64,000 bases of DNA from Lysobacter silvisoli (GTDB taxonomy: Bacteria; Pseudomonadota; Gammaproteobacteria; Xanthomonadales; Xanthomonadaceae). The stretch lies in contig NZ_QTSU01000001.1 in NCBI RefSeq assembly GCF_003382365.1, positions 682,001-746,000 of the forward strand, in the 5' to 3' direction. Both the position numbers and the translations under genes were made by a program. The notes beneath the pieces are model-generated. The model was not told the origin of the DNA, searched no databases, and saw only the letters and a program-made list of their open reading frames with translations. Of the stretch, positions 44,872 to 54,480 are shown piece by piece; the stretch's first letter is position 1, and every line of letters begins with the position of its first letter.

Positions 44872-47370
44872 ATGTCGTTCGCAGGATTTCTCGCCGACCG
44901 TAAGCGGGTTCGGGCTTTAGTGGCGCTAGCGCTTACGCTGCTGATGTCCTGCGTCTTGGACGCGGCGGCGATGCGCAAGATCGATCCGGGCGAGGCGCCC
45001 AAGCTGGCGGCCGACGAAGGCCTGCTGGCCCTGGTGGTCGATACCAACAGCAACATCGGCAGCGTGCACGTGCGCAAGGCCGGGCGCGGTCCCACCGAGG
45101 GCGTGCTCGACAGCCTGCCGATCGGGCGCAATCTGCAGTTGTACGCCTTGAAGGCCGGCGAATATGAGTGGGCCGAGGTCAACATCTACGCCGGCGGACG
45201 GCGCGCGCGCTATACGATCAAGGACGCCGAATACCGGTTCCAAGTTCAAGCCGGCAAGCTGAATTACAGCGGCGACCTGGTGCTGCGTCCGGTCAGCCTG
45301 CTGCGCACCATGATGCATGTGTCCAACCGTTCGCTGCCGGTGATCGATTGGCTGGAAGCGCAGCATCCCGCGCTATACGCCCAATACGGCCTGAGCTATT
45401 CGGGTCGTTATCCCGATCCGTTTCCGGAGTTGTACCGCAGTACACGGGCGGGCAACGCCGAGCCGCCGGCCAAATTGAACGCCGGCCTGGAACCGCCCAA
45501 ACCCGGCACCTTGCCCATCTCGGCCGAGATGATGTGGAAGCCGCAGCGGGTCATCGACGTCGCGTTGAACCCGAACGGGCAATTGCTGGCCGAGATACTG
45601 CGCGAAAACGATGGCCGCTACTCCTTGGACCTGATCGACCTGGCCAGCGGCCAGGCGCAGCGCGTTAGTTCGGGCAAGCGCTACATCGGCTCGCTGGCTT
45701 GGGAGAGCGAACGCATCCTGATGGCCAGCGACGAGGAGGGCGGCTACTCGGTGGTGCGGGTGGGCGAGGCCACCGGCGGCAAGCGCGCCGCGCAGGTGCT
45801 GCCCTTGCTGGGTAAGGGTCGTATCGTGGACATGCTGCCCGATGAGCCCGGCAAGATCCTGTTCGAGGGATTCGACAGCCGCGATGCGCTGGCGGTCCAT
45901 CGCGTGGATCTGACGGTGGGCGACCGCAGCATTCTGGGTTTCCAGACCGCGGCCAGCCGCGACCGCATCAACAAGGGCATGAGCAACGACCTGGGCTGGT
46001 ACGCCGACGGGCAGGGCCAACTGCGCGCGGCCGTGGTCAAGCGCGACGAACGGGTGGTCATGGTGCATGGGCGCCCGGGCCAGTACAGCGAGGTATTGGA
46101 GCTGGACAGCGAGGACGGCTTCCAGCCGCTGGCGCTGTCGTTCGACGGCAACCTGATCTACGGGCTCAGCGACGAAGGCCGCGATCAACGCGACCTGGTC
46201 GTGTTCGATCCGGCCAGCAAGAGCATCGTGCGCACCTTGTTCAGCAAGCGCGGCGTGGACGTGGTGTCGCCGGTGCTCAATCACCGGCGCGAGCCGGTGG
46301 CGGCGCGCTACTACCAGTCGGGCCGGCTGGTGACGGAATACTTCGACGAGGGCGACCGCGCCTTGGCCGCCACGCTGCAGGCGGCCTATCCGGGCCGCAC
46401 CGTGGCGGTGATCGACCGCAGCCTGGACGGCAAGCAGTTGGTGCTGTGGGTGGATGGCAGCGACAAGCCGCCGCAGCTCTACCACATGGACCTGGTCGCC
46501 AAGCGCGCCTCGCTGATCGACGAGGTCTACCCCTGGCTGGCGGACAAGCGCTATGCGCCGGTCAAGCTGATCGCGGCCAAGGGCAGCGACGGTTTACCGA
46601 TCGAGGCCTTCCTGACCCTGCCCGAGGCGCCCGACAAGCGGCCGCTGGTGGTGCTGCCGCACGGTGGCCCGATCGGCGTGGGCGATCGGCTGCATTTCGA
46701 TCGGGAAGTGCAGTACCTGGCGTCGCTGGGCTATGCGGTCTTGCAGGTCAACTTCCGCGGCTCCGACGGTTACGGCAAGGCCTTCCGCGAGGCCGGCCAC
46801 CGCAACCATGGCAAGCTGATCGAGGACGATATCGACGCCGCCCTGCAAGTGGCGCTGGCTTCGTATCCGATCGACAGCGCGCGGCTGTGCGCGGTGGGCA
46901 GCAGCTATGGCGGCTACTCGGCGCTGGTCTCGGCGATGCGCTGGCCCGGGCGGTTCCGCTGTGTCGTGTCGATCTCCGGGGTCAGCGACCGCGCCTTGTT
47001 CTTCACCGCCAGCGACAGCGCCCGCTCGGCCCAGACCCGCGCACTGATGGAGCGCACCATCGGCGACCCGCGCAAGGACCTGGCCGACATGCAGGCGACC
47101 TCGCCGCTGTACAACATCGACAAGCTCAAGCTGCCGATCATGCTGGTGCACGGCCGCGATGACCTGCGCGTGGACTTCGAGCATGCGCGTCGGCTGGTGC
47201 GCATGCTGAACCTGGCCGGGCGTCCGCCGGTGGTGCTGGCGTTCCCGAACGAGGGCCACAGCTTCGACGATCCGTTGGCGCTGGAGATCGCGTGGTCAGG
47301 GATCGCCGGCTTCTTGCGGCAGAATCTTGGTGATGCGGCGTCGGCGGCTGCTGGCGCGGAGGCCCGATAA
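44872..47370 (+). CDS. S9-family prolyl oligopeptidase-type peptidase, probable lipoprotein
   Basis: The 832-residue product has a signal with LLMSC (possible lipobox). An N-terminal region of unknown fold and a beta-propeller-like middle follow. The C-terminal 260 residues are the S9 hydrolase: LPHGGPIG, GSSYGGYSAL (Ser678), HGRDDLRV (Asp) and NEGHSFDD (His). Likely degrades peptides in the periplasm. Confidence 0.88.
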   Translation: MSFAGFLADRKRVRALVALALTLLMSCVLDAAAMRKIDPGEAPKLAADEGLLALVVDTNSNIGSVHVRKAGRGPTEGVLDSLPIGRNLQLYALKAGEYEWAEVNIYAGGRRARYTIKDAEYRFQVQAGKLNYSGDLVLRPVSLLRTMMHVSNRSLPVIDWLEAQHPALYAQYGLSYSGRYPDPFPELYRSTRAGNAEPPAKLNAGLEPPKPGTLPISAEMMWKPQRVIDVALNPNGQLLAEILRENDGRYSLDLIDLASGQAQRVSSGKRYIGSLAWESERILMASDEEGGYSVVRVGEATGGKRAAQVLPLLGKGRIVDMLPDEPGKILFEGFDSRDALAVHRVDLTVGDRSILGFQTAASRDRINKGMSNDLGWYADGQGQLRAAVVKRDERVVMVHGRPGQYSEVLELDSEDGFQPLALSFDGNLIYGLSDEGRDQRDLVVFDPASKSIVRTLFSKRGVDVVSPVLNHRREPVAARYYQSGRLVTEYFDEGDRALAATLQAAYPGRTVAVIDRSLDGKQLVLWVDGSDKPPQLYHMDLVAKRASLIDEVYPWLADKRYAPVKLIAAKGSDGLPIEAFLTLPEAPDKRPLVVLPHGGPIGVGDRLHFDREVQYLASLGYAVLQVNFRGSDGYGKAFREAGHRNHGKLIEDDIDAALQVALASYPIDSARLCAVGSSYGGYSALVSAMRWPGRFRCVVSISGVSDRALFFTASDSARSAQTRALMERTIGDPRKDLADMQATSPLYNIDKLKLPIMLVHGRDDLRVDFEHARRLVRMLNLAGRPPVVLAFPNEGHSFDDPLALEIAWSGIAGFLRQNLGDAASAAAGAEAR

Positions 47371-47472
47371 CCAGGCGCGATGCCAGGGATTTTGCGTTCA
47401 TCATTCAGCGGGATTCTCCATCGCGTGATAGCACAGGATGAAGGAGCGCTTCGTTTAGACAAAGGAACGACG

Positions 47473-48186
47473 ATGCAAAGGAAGCACATTTTCACGTTGG
47501 GGCGAGAGTACGCAGGGTGCGGAGAGGGGCCTCTGCCATTCCTGAGCAATATCGCCGGTCCCCTGGGGCGTCTGCAGGGCGAGTTGCATTTCCGGATGGA
47601 CGACTTCTGCCGCATTCACGAATGCGTATACAAGGAGATTCATCGGATAGATGTAGCGCTCGATCAACTCAACCCTCAGCCACCGCCAGCTTGCGGCGAT
47701 ATGGATTCCCCGGAGCACCATAGGTGGGCGAGGCTGGCCAACTATGCGATCGGTGTGGATTCGGAGAACAGGCGCATCCGTGCTTATGCCGATCAGATGA
47801 TCGTGGTGGGTCTATGGACGATCGCGGAACAGTTTCTTGGGAAGGTGTATAGGGGCTTCGTTGCGTTTCGCGACAGTGTGGACGAGAACGGCGTGAACGC
47901 GCCCTACCGCTGGGACCATTTCGTGAGTTCGTACGAGCAGCTGGGAATCGATCTGGCCGCGCTAGAGAACTATGCCAATGCGGATGAGTGTCGCTTGGTC
48001 AACAATGCGATCAAGCACGATCCCGTCGTCGGAAGCCGGCTGCAGGCACTGGCTTTCTTTTTTCCTCATCTGGGCAAAGACCTGGAGGCGCTCCAGTTGG
48101 ACGTGCAGCGCTATGTGAATGGCGTTTCCGATTTTTTGGGGAGTCTGATCGAGAAAGCGAACGAATCGCTTGATCCGCCTCCCTGA
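47473..48186 (+). CDS. Orphan low-GC protein, 237 aa, HEPN-like motif
   Basis: I do not recognise the family. It is helical with conserved-looking RMDDFCRIHECVYKEIHRIDVALDQL, MIVVGLWTIAEQFLGKVYRG and ECRLVNNAIKHDPVVGSRL. The NNAIKH segment is like the N-x4-H active site of HEPN ribonucleases, but that is a guess. GC is clearly lower than in the neighbours, which suggests recent gain. A AAAGGAACG ribosome site precedes the ATG. Confidence 0.72.
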   Translation: MQRKHIFTLGREYAGCGEGPLPFLSNIAGPLGRLQGELHFRMDDFCRIHECVYKEIHRIDVALDQLNPQPPPACGDMDSPEHHRWARLANYAIGVDSENRRIRAYADQMIVVGLWTIAEQFLGKVYRGFVAFRDSVDENGVNAPYRWDHFVSSYEQLGIDLAALENYANADECRLVNNAIKHDPVVGSRLQALAFFFPHLGKDLEALQLDVQRYVNGVSDFLGSLIEKANESLDPPP

Positions 48187-48234
48187 TGGCCGCGTCGCTT
48201 TCTGTCGGCAGCGTACTCCGCGCTGAGTCGAGCC

Positions 48235-49518
48235 CTACTCGTGCTTCAACGCCGCCAAGCTGCGCGAACACGCATTCGCACGCTCGACCAGAAACTCCCG
48301 CTCGCGCCCGTTGCGCGTCAGCCCCGCCGCGCGCTTGAACTCGGCATGGGCTTCCTCGTAGCGCCCTAGCTTGAACAGGAAGTCGCCGCGCACGCTGGGC
48401 AGCAGGTGGTAGTGCTTCATCGACGGTTCGTCGACCAGGGTGTCGGCCAGTTCCAGGCCGGCGGCGGGGCCGAAGGCCATGGCCAGGGCGACGGCGCGGT
48501 TGAGTTCGACCACGGGCGAGGGGGCGAGTTGGGCCAGAGCGTCGTAGAGGGCGGCGATGCGGGCCCAGTCGGTTTCGTCGGCGGTGCGGGCGCGGGCGTG
48601 GCAGGCGGCGATGGCGGCCTGCAGGGCGTAGGGGCCGCGCGCGCCGCCCAGTTTTTCGGCGCGGTCCAGCGCGGTCAGGCCGCGGTTGACCAGCACGTGG
48701 TCCCAGCGCGCGCGGTCCTGGTCCAGCAGCAGCACGGGGGCGCCGGTGGCGTCGACGCGGGCGCGGGCGCGCGAGGCCTGGATTTCCATCAGCGCGACCA
48801 GGCCGTGCACTTCGGGTTCGCGCGGCATCAGTTCGGCGACGATGCGGCCCAGGCGCAGGGCTTCCTCGCACAGCGCCGGGCGCATCCAGTCGTCGCCGGC
48901 GGTGGCCGAATAGCCTTCGTTGAACACCAGGTAGATCACCGCCAGCACCGAGGACAGGCGTTCGCCCAGCTCGGGGCCGCGCGGCACTTCGAACGGCACG
49001 CGGGCTTCGGCCAAAGTGCGCTTGGCGCGGACGATGCGCTGGGCCACCGTGGGTTCGGGCACCAGGAAGGCGCGTGCGATCTCGTCGGTGGTCAGGCCGC
49101 CGAGCAGGCGCAGGGTCAGGGCCACGCGCGCTTCGGTGGACAGCACGGGGTGGCAGGCGGTGAACACCAGGCGCAGCAGGTCGTCGCCGATGTCGTCGTC
49201 GATGGCGGCTTCGAACGCGGCCTCGGCGTCGTCCTGCCAGTCCTCCAGCTCGTAGCCCAGTTCCTCGTACTTGCGCTGCTGCAGCTTGCTGCGGCGCAGG
49301 CGGTCGATGGCGCGGTGCTTGGCGGTGGCCATCAGCCAGGCGCCCGGGTTGTCGGGCACGCCGGTCTCGGGCCAGCGCTCCAGCGCCGAGACCAGGGCGT
49401 CCTGCGCGAGTTCTTCCGCCAGGCCCACGTCGCGCACCATGCGCGCCAGGCCGGCGATCAGGCGTGGCGATTCGATGCGCCAGACGGCATCGATGGCGCG
49501 ATGGGTGTCGGTGCTCAT
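48235..49518 (-). CDS. ECF42-type RNA polymerase sigma factor
   Basis: The 427-residue product has sigma-2 (RIESPRLIAGLARMVRDVGLAEELAQDALVSALERWP; GAWLMATAKHRAIDRLRR) and sigma-4 (TLRLLGGLTTDEIARAFLVPEPTVAQRIVRAKRTL) and a long C-terminal TPR-like extension of DUF6596 type. These are features of ECF42, whose genes accompany DGPF/YCII proteins. It is the last gene of a five-gene run here. Confidence 0.9.
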   Translation of the reverse strand: MSTDTHRAIDAVWRIESPRLIAGLARMVRDVGLAEELAQDALVSALERWPETGVPDNPGAWLMATAKHRAIDRLRRSKLQQRKYEELGYELEDWQDDAEAAFEAAIDDDIGDDLLRLVFTACHPVLSTEARVALTLRLLGGLTTDEIARAFLVPEPTVAQRIVRAKRTLAEARVPFEVPRGPELGERLSSVLAVIYLVFNEGYSATAGDDWMRPALCEEALRLGRIVAELMPREPEVHGLVALMEIQASRARARVDATGAPVLLLDQDRARWDHVLVNRGLTALDRAEKLGGARGPYALQAAIAACHARARTADETDWARIAALYDALAQLAPSPVVELNRAVALAMAFGPAAGLELADTLVDEPSMKHYHLLPSVRGDFLFKLGRYEEAHAEFKRAAGLTRNGREREFLVERANACSRSLAALKHE

Positions 49519-49561
49519 GCGGGTCCGGGCGTGGGAGGCGGAAGGGTGGCCGGCAGCTTAC

Positions 49562-49984
49562 TCAGGTGGGCTGGCCGATGTCGCGCTGCATCGCTTCGAA
49601 ACCGGCGGCGGCCTGCTGCACGTCGGCGGGGAAGTCGTCGAATTCCTGCACCTGGCGCACTTCGATGACTTCGTTGTCGCTGCCCGGGCAGCGGCTGGCC
49701 CATTCGATGGCTTCCTGGCGCGAGTTCACCCGGATCATCCAGTAGCCGCCCAGCACTTCCTTGGCCTCGCTGAAGGGGCCGTCGACGACCTTGGCCTTGC
49801 CGCCGGCGAAGCTCACGCGCGCGCCCGACGACGGCGGGTGCAGGCCGTCCAGGCCGACCAGCACGCCGGCGTTCTGCAGGTCTTCGTTGAATTTCATCAT
49901 CGCCGCGACGCGGTCGGCTTCGGGCATGGCGTCGGGCGCGGCGTGTTCGTAGCCCTTGGGAATCATCAGCAGCATGAAGCGCAT
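49562..49984 (-). CDS. YCII/DGPF-type protein
   Basis: The 140-residue product has MRFMLLMIPKGYEHAAPDA and VDGPFSEAKEVLGGYWMI, i.e. the DGPF motif. It lies next to the ECF42 sigma gene and is likely in its regulon; partner YCII copies lie at 50622 and 51032. Confidence 0.9.
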   Translation of the reverse strand: MRFMLLMIPKGYEHAAPDAMPEADRVAAMMKFNEDLQNAGVLVGLDGLHPPSSGARVSFAGGKAKVVDGPFSEAKEVLGGYWMIRVNSRQEAIEWASRCPGSDNEVIEVRQVQEFDDFPADVQQAAAGFEAMQRDIGQPT

Positions 49985-50166
49985 AGCCAGGTCCTATGAG
50001 GTGCGAAAGTGGGGTGGCGGGCGCCGTTGCGGCGCTGGCAACACGAAGATCAATAGTGTCGCGCGAATCATCGCCCAATGGGGTAGGCGAGGCGATGAAC
50101 TGCGAGGTAGTGGACATTCCGCGGCGCGACGTAGGCACGCCGCGCCGCGGTGGCCACAGGCGCGGC

Positions 50167-50589
50167 TCAGCCCTGCTTGGGCACGTTGATCATCCACGGC
50201 ACGCCCCAGGCGTCGGTCACGCAGCCGAAGCTTTCGGCCCAGAACGTGGCCTGCAGCGGCATGGTGATCTTGCCGCCTTCGGCCAGGCCGGCGAACACGC
50301 GCTCGGCTTCGTTCGCCGATTCCAGGTTGAGCGAGACCGAGATGCCCTTGACGCCCTCGTAGGGGTACAGGGCGTTGGCGTCGGAGGCCATGAGCATGAA
50401 GTCCTTGCCGCTGAGGCTGACGTGCATGACCTTGCGCTGGTCGGCCTCGCTCAAGTCGTCGCAGCCGCTGCCCGCGGGGGCTTCGCCGTAGCGGGTGAGC
50501 AGTTCGATCTTGCCGCCCAGCACGCGTGCGTAGTGCTGGAAGGCCTGTTCGGCGGTGCCGTCGTAGGTGAGGTAAGGGGTGACGTGCAT
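50167..50589 (-). CDS. VOC/PhnB-like protein in the ECF42 cluster
   Basis: The 140-residue product matches PhnB-type VOC (HVTPYLTYDGTAEQAFQHYARVLGGKIEL; FWAESFGCVTDAWGVPWMIN). It stands between DGPF genes, a common layout of ECF42 loci. Confidence 0.9.
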   Translation of the reverse strand: MHVTPYLTYDGTAEQAFQHYARVLGGKIELLTRYGEAPAGSGCDDLSEADQRKVMHVSLSGKDFMLMASDANALYPYEGVKGISVSLNLESANEAERVFAGLAEGGKITMPLQATFWAESFGCVTDAWGVPWMINVPKQG

Positions 50590-50621
50590 GGGTGTGCTCC
50601 GGTGGTGGCGGATGGGGTGGC

Positions 50622-50966
50622 TCAGGCCGGATCGCCTTCGACGATCAGGTGCAGGTCGGTGTTGCCGTCGCCGGCCACGGCCAGGAAGCGGCGGCTGTAT
50701 TCGATCGCCGCTTCGGTGGACTCGGCCTGGATCAGCGCGTAGCCGGCGATCACTTCCTTGGCTTCGCTGTAGGGGCCGTCGGTGATCGAGATCTGCGTGC
50801 CGCGGCGCTGCAGGCGGGCGCCGCCCTGCGGCATCAGGCCGCCGGTGGACAGCAGGTAGCCCTCGCGGAAGCCTTGTTCGATCAGTTCGCCCAGGCGCTG
50901 TTGCTGCATGGGTTCGTCGTCGCAAGTGCGGTCGGCGTCGGGGGTGTAGATGGCGAGGAACTTCAT
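50622..50966 (-). CDS. YCII/DGPF-type protein
   Basis: The 114-residue product starts MKFLAIYTPDAD and has TDGPYSEAKEVIAGYALIQ, the DGPF-like motif with Tyr for Phe. In line with the other cluster copies; 32 nt from the VOC gene. Confidence 0.9.
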   Translation of the reverse strand: MKFLAIYTPDADRTCDDEPMQQQRLGELIEQGFREGYLLSTGGLMPQGGARLQRRGTQISITDGPYSEAKEVIAGYALIQAESTEAAIEYSRRFLAVAGDGNTDLHLIVEGDPA

Positions 50967-51031
50967 CGGCGGGTCCGGTCGTTGGATGGAGGGCAGGGCG
51001 GCGGGCGCAAACGCGCGCGCCGCCGCGTGGG

Positions 51032-51451
51032 TCAATGCGCGGTCTGCGCGCGCAGGCGCTGTTCCTGTTCGCGCAGCTCCGGGGTGAGTTCGGCGCCGAA
51101 GTCCTCGGCTTCGAACACCTGGCGGATCTCGATCTCCGATTCGCCGTCGCCTGGGTTGGGGCAGCGCTTGACCCACTCGATCGCTTCTTCCTTGGACTTG
51201 GCCTGAATCAGCCAGAAGCCGCCGATCAGGCTGTCGGCCTGCTCGAACGGGCCTTCGATCACGTTGCGGCGCTGGCCGGAGAAGCGCACGCGGGCGCCGC
51301 GCGCGGACGGGTGCAGGCCTTCGCCGGCCAGCAGCACGCCGGCCTTGACCAGCTCTTCGTTGTACTTGCCCATCGCGGTCAGCAGTTCTTCGCTGGGCAT
51401 GGCACCGGCTTCGGCGGCGGCGTTGGATTTGACGATCAGCATGAAACGCAT
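51032..51451 (-). CDS. YCII/DGPF-type protein
   Basis: The 139-residue product opens MRFMLIVKSNAAAEAGA and has IEGPFEQADSLIGGFWLIQ, the DGPF block with Glu for Asp. It is the first gene of the ECF42 cluster as transcribed. Confidence 0.9.
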   Translation of the reverse strand: MRFMLIVKSNAAAEAGAMPSEELLTAMGKYNEELVKAGVLLAGEGLHPSARGARVRFSGQRRNVIEGPFEQADSLIGGFWLIQAKSKEEAIEWVKRCPNPGDGESEIEIRQVFEAEDFGAELTPELREQEQRLRAQTAH

Positions 51452-51616
51452 GGCGGACTCTCCTGGGTTGGGGTGCGGGACGCCGCGGTCATGGCGGCGT
51501 TCTTACTCAGGGCGACGAAGCAGGGGGCGAGGAATCGACATGACAGGCGTAACTTTTTTTCGCCCCATCGCGGTGCTAGCGTGCGGCTCCCAACCCCCAG
51601 CCCCAGGCTCAGGTCC

Positions 51617-52195
51617 ATGAAGAAGATCAAGTATTTGATTCCGCTGGCGTTTTTCTGCGGCGCCGCGGCCGCCGCACCGGTCACCTACGACATCGACCCC
51701 TCGCACACCTATCCCAGTTTCGAGGCTCCGCACATGGGCATCTCGATGTGGCGCGGCAAGTTCAACGGCTCCAGCGGCAAGATCGTGCTGGACAAGGCCA
51801 AGGGCGCCGGCACGGTCGAGGTCACCGTGGATGCGAGCAGCATCGACTTCGGTCACGACCAGATGAACGAGCACGCGCGCGGCGCCGACCTGTTCGACGT
51901 GGCCAAGTACCCCACCGCGGTCTACAAGGGCAAGCTCGAGGGCTTCGTAGACGGTGCGCCGACGAAGGTGGTGGGAGAGTTGACCCTGCACGGGGTGACC
52001 AAGCCGCTGGAACTGAAGATCAATTCGTTCAAGTGCATTCCGCACCCGCTGCACAAGCCGCGCGAGCTGTGCGGCGCCGACGCCCTGGCCACCTTCCAGC
52101 GCGACGCGTTCGGCATGGACGCGGGTAAGGACTGGGGCTTCACCATGGACGTCACCCTGCGCATACAGGTCGAAGCGGTGCAGCAGGCAAAGTAA
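51617..52195 (+). CDS. YceI-family periplasmic lipid/isoprenoid-binding protein
   Basis: The 192-residue product has a signal peptide (ending ...GAAAAAP) and YceI features: YDIDPSHTYPSFEAPHMGIS, DASSIDFGHDQMNEHARGADLFDVAKYP, and GELTLHGVTKPLELKI. The family binds polyisoprenoids in a lipocalin-like barrel. Divergent from the ECF42 cluster. Confidence 0.93.
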   Translation: MKKIKYLIPLAFFCGAAAAAPVTYDIDPSHTYPSFEAPHMGISMWRGKFNGSSGKIVLDKAKGAGTVEVTVDASSIDFGHDQMNEHARGADLFDVAKYPTAVYKGKLEGFVDGAPTKVVGELTLHGVTKPLELKINSFKCIPHPLHKPRELCGADALATFQRDAFGMDAGKDWGFTMDVTLRIQVEAVQQAK

Positions 52196-52231
52196 GCGAT
52201 CCACGCTATCCCTCATCGAAGGAGTGAAGTC

Positions 52232-52714
52232 ATGAACAACGAACCGCAGTCCGAACACCGTTGGCTGGCCAAGCTGGTGGGCGAGTGGGAAGGCAAGGGC
52301 GAGGCCGAAGGCCCGGCCGGCGAAGGCACCAGCACCTGGCGCTCGCGCCAGAGCGTGCGCGCGATCGGCGAGCTGTGGATCCAGTGCGAGGCCAGCAACG
52401 AGATGGACGACGGCTCCTCGCCGTCGACCATGCTGATCACCCTGGGCTACGACCCGGCCCAGGGCCGCTATGTCGGCAACTTCGTCGGCTCGATGATGTC
52501 CAGCCAGTGGATCTACAGCGGCAGCGTCGATGCCGGCGGTCGCAGCCTGACCCTGGACACGCGCGGTCCGGATTGGAGCACGGGCGAGCTGCGCGACTAT
52601 CAGGACATCATCGATATCGTCGACGACAATGAGCACGTGCTGCGTTCGCGCATGCTCGGCGACGACGGCCAGTGGCAGCAGATCATGCAGGTGCGTTACC
52701 GCCGCGTGAGCTAA
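52232..52714 (+). CDS. DUF1579-family protein
   Basis: The 160-residue product has EHRWLAKLVGEWEGKGEAEG, TLGYDPAQGRYVGNFVGSMMS and the DUF1579 beta-barrel pattern. No signal. It follows the YceI gene by 36 nt and may be in its transcript. Confidence 0.9.
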   Translation: MNNEPQSEHRWLAKLVGEWEGKGEAEGPAGEGTSTWRSRQSVRAIGELWIQCEASNEMDDGSSPSTMLITLGYDPAQGRYVGNFVGSMMSSQWIYSGSVDAGGRSLTLDTRGPDWSTGELRDYQDIIDIVDDNEHVLRSRMLGDDGQWQQIMQVRYRRVS

Positions 52715-52811
52715 GCGCAGCCCGCCGCCGCGACACCGGTCACGGCGGCGGGACTTGCCTGTGCGCGCCGCGCGTTCCAGTCTTGGGCTTTCCGAGGCGG
52801 AGAGCGACGGC

Positions 52812-54227
52812 ATGGCGGGCAAGGCGTGGCGGTGGTGGAGCGGTGCGGCCCTGGCCGCGTGGGCCTGCTGCAGTGCGGCGGCGGTGCCGGCCGACGAGGC
52901 CGAATTCCGCGCCCTGTACCGCGAACTGGTCGAGATCAACACCACGCGTTCGGCCGGCGACTGCACCCGCGCCGCGGAGGCCATGCGCGCGCGCCTTCGC
53001 GCGGCCGGCCTGCCCGAGGCCGACATGCAGGTGCTGGCGCCGCCGGACCGGCCGCGCGACGGCGCGCTGATCGCCTTGCTGCGCGGCCGCGAGCCGGCGC
53101 TGAAGCCGGTGTTGCTGCTGGCCCATATCGACGTGGTCGAGGCCCGCCGCGAGGACTGGGAGCGCGACCCCTTCACCCTGGTGGAGGAGGACGGCTGGTT
53201 CTACGCGCGCGGCGCGGCCGACGACAAGGCCATGGCGGCGGTGCTCACCGACAGCCTGATCCGCTACCGCCGCGCAGGCCACGTGCCGCGCCGCGGACTG
53301 AAGCTGGCGCTGACCTGCGGCGAGGAAACCCCCGACGTGTTCAACGGGGTGAAATGGCTGCTGCAGGCGCACCCGCAGGCGCTGGATGCCGAGTTCGCGG
53401 TCAACGAAGGCGCCGGCGGCGAGCTCGACGACCAGGGCCGTGCGCTGGCGCTGCAGGTGCAGGCCGGCGAAAAGGTCTATCAGGACTTCGAGCTGGCCAC
53501 GTCCGACATCGGCGGCCACAGCTCGCGCCCCACCCACAGCAACCCCATCGTGCGCCTGTCCGCGGCCTTGCTGCGTCTGGACGCGTACCGCTTCCCGATC
53601 GCGCTGAACCCGGTCACGCGCGGCTATTTCGAGGCCCAGGCCAGACTGTCGCCGCCGGCGGTGGCCGCCGACATGCGCGCGGTGCTGGCCGATCCCAAGG
53701 ACGAAGCCGCGGCCGGCCGGCTGTGGGACGTGAACCCGGGCTGGAACAGCATGCTGCGCACCACCTGCGCGATCACCCAGACCACCGGCGGGCACGCGCC
53801 CAATGCGCTGCCGCAGCAAGCGCGCGCCAACGTCAATTGCCGGATCCTGCCGGGCGTGCCGGTGCCGTCGGTGCGCGACGAGATCGCGCGCGTGCTGGCC
53901 GACGAGCGCATCAGCGTGAGCGCGCGCGGCGAGCCGGGCATGGCGACCACGATGCCGCCCTTGAACGACCGCGTCCTGGGCCCGGTGCGCGAAGTCGCCG
54001 CGTCGCTCTGGCCGGGCGTGGCGGTGGTGCCGACCATGGCCACCGGCGCCACCGACGGGCGCTTCCTCAACGCCGCCGGCATTCCCACCTACGGCATGAC
54101 CGGCGCCTTCCACGACGCGCGTGGCAGCGGCGCGCACGGCTTGAACGAGCGCATCCGGGTGAAATCGCTGCTGGACTCGCGCCGCTTCCTGTACGAGGTG
54201 GTGCGCCGCTACGGCGAGCTGCCGTAG
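52812..54227 (+). CDS. Exported M20-family peptidase
   Basis: The 471-residue product has a signal peptide (ending ...AVPAD) and M20 ligands: LLAHIDVVEARREDW (His/Asp), GAADDKAMAAV (Asp), TCGEETPDVF (Glu pair), and YGMTGAFHDARGSGAHGLNE (His). Likely a periplasmic carboxypeptidase/aminoacylase. ATG at 52812 was chosen as it opens the signal peptide. Confidence 0.88.
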   Translation: MAGKAWRWWSGAALAAWACCSAAAVPADEAEFRALYRELVEINTTRSAGDCTRAAEAMRARLRAAGLPEADMQVLAPPDRPRDGALIALLRGREPALKPVLLLAHIDVVEARREDWERDPFTLVEEDGWFYARGAADDKAMAAVLTDSLIRYRRAGHVPRRGLKLALTCGEETPDVFNGVKWLLQAHPQALDAEFAVNEGAGGELDDQGRALALQVQAGEKVYQDFELATSDIGGHSSRPTHSNPIVRLSAALLRLDAYRFPIALNPVTRGYFEAQARLSPPAVAADMRAVLADPKDEAAAGRLWDVNPGWNSMLRTTCAITQTTGGHAPNALPQQARANVNCRILPGVPVPSVRDEIARVLADERISVSARGEPGMATTMPPLNDRVLGPVREVAASLWPGVAVVPTMATGATDGRFLNAAGIPTYGMTGAFHDARGSGAHGLNERIRVKSLLDSRRFLYEVVRRYGELP

Positions 54228-54270
54228 GTTGCTGGGTGGCGGGGTGTGCGGGCTGTGCATACGAGTACCC

Positions 54271-54379
54271 CGTCATTCCGGCGTAAGCCGGAACCCATCT
54301 GACGTTCGCTCTGGTTGCAGCGCAGTCCAGGCCGGTACAGCAAGATCAAAATGGGTTCCGGCTTGCGCCGGAATGACGG
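54271..54379. repeat. Inverted REP pair, CATTCCGGCG family
   Basis: CGTCATTCCGGCGTAAGCCG lies at 54271-54290, followed by GAACCCAT. The inverted copy AAAATGGGTTCCGGCTTGCG starts at 54348 and ends in GAATGACG at 54378. The two arms face each other about 45 bp apart, a REPIN. The same family occurs at 57904 and 63106. Confidence 0.8.
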
Positions 54380-54480
54380 TACAGAGCGGGGCGCGCTGCG
54401 CTGCCGGCAAACCGCATCGGACGCAGCCCGCATGCGATGCTCGCAGCCGACGCCACTATGGCAGCTTTCAGGGCAAGCGC

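Noticed and set aside
54228-54480. Possible small gene between the M20 peptidase gene and the 86-aa gene
   Set aside because: The open frames are made by the REP pair and do not have a codon bias or ribosome site.
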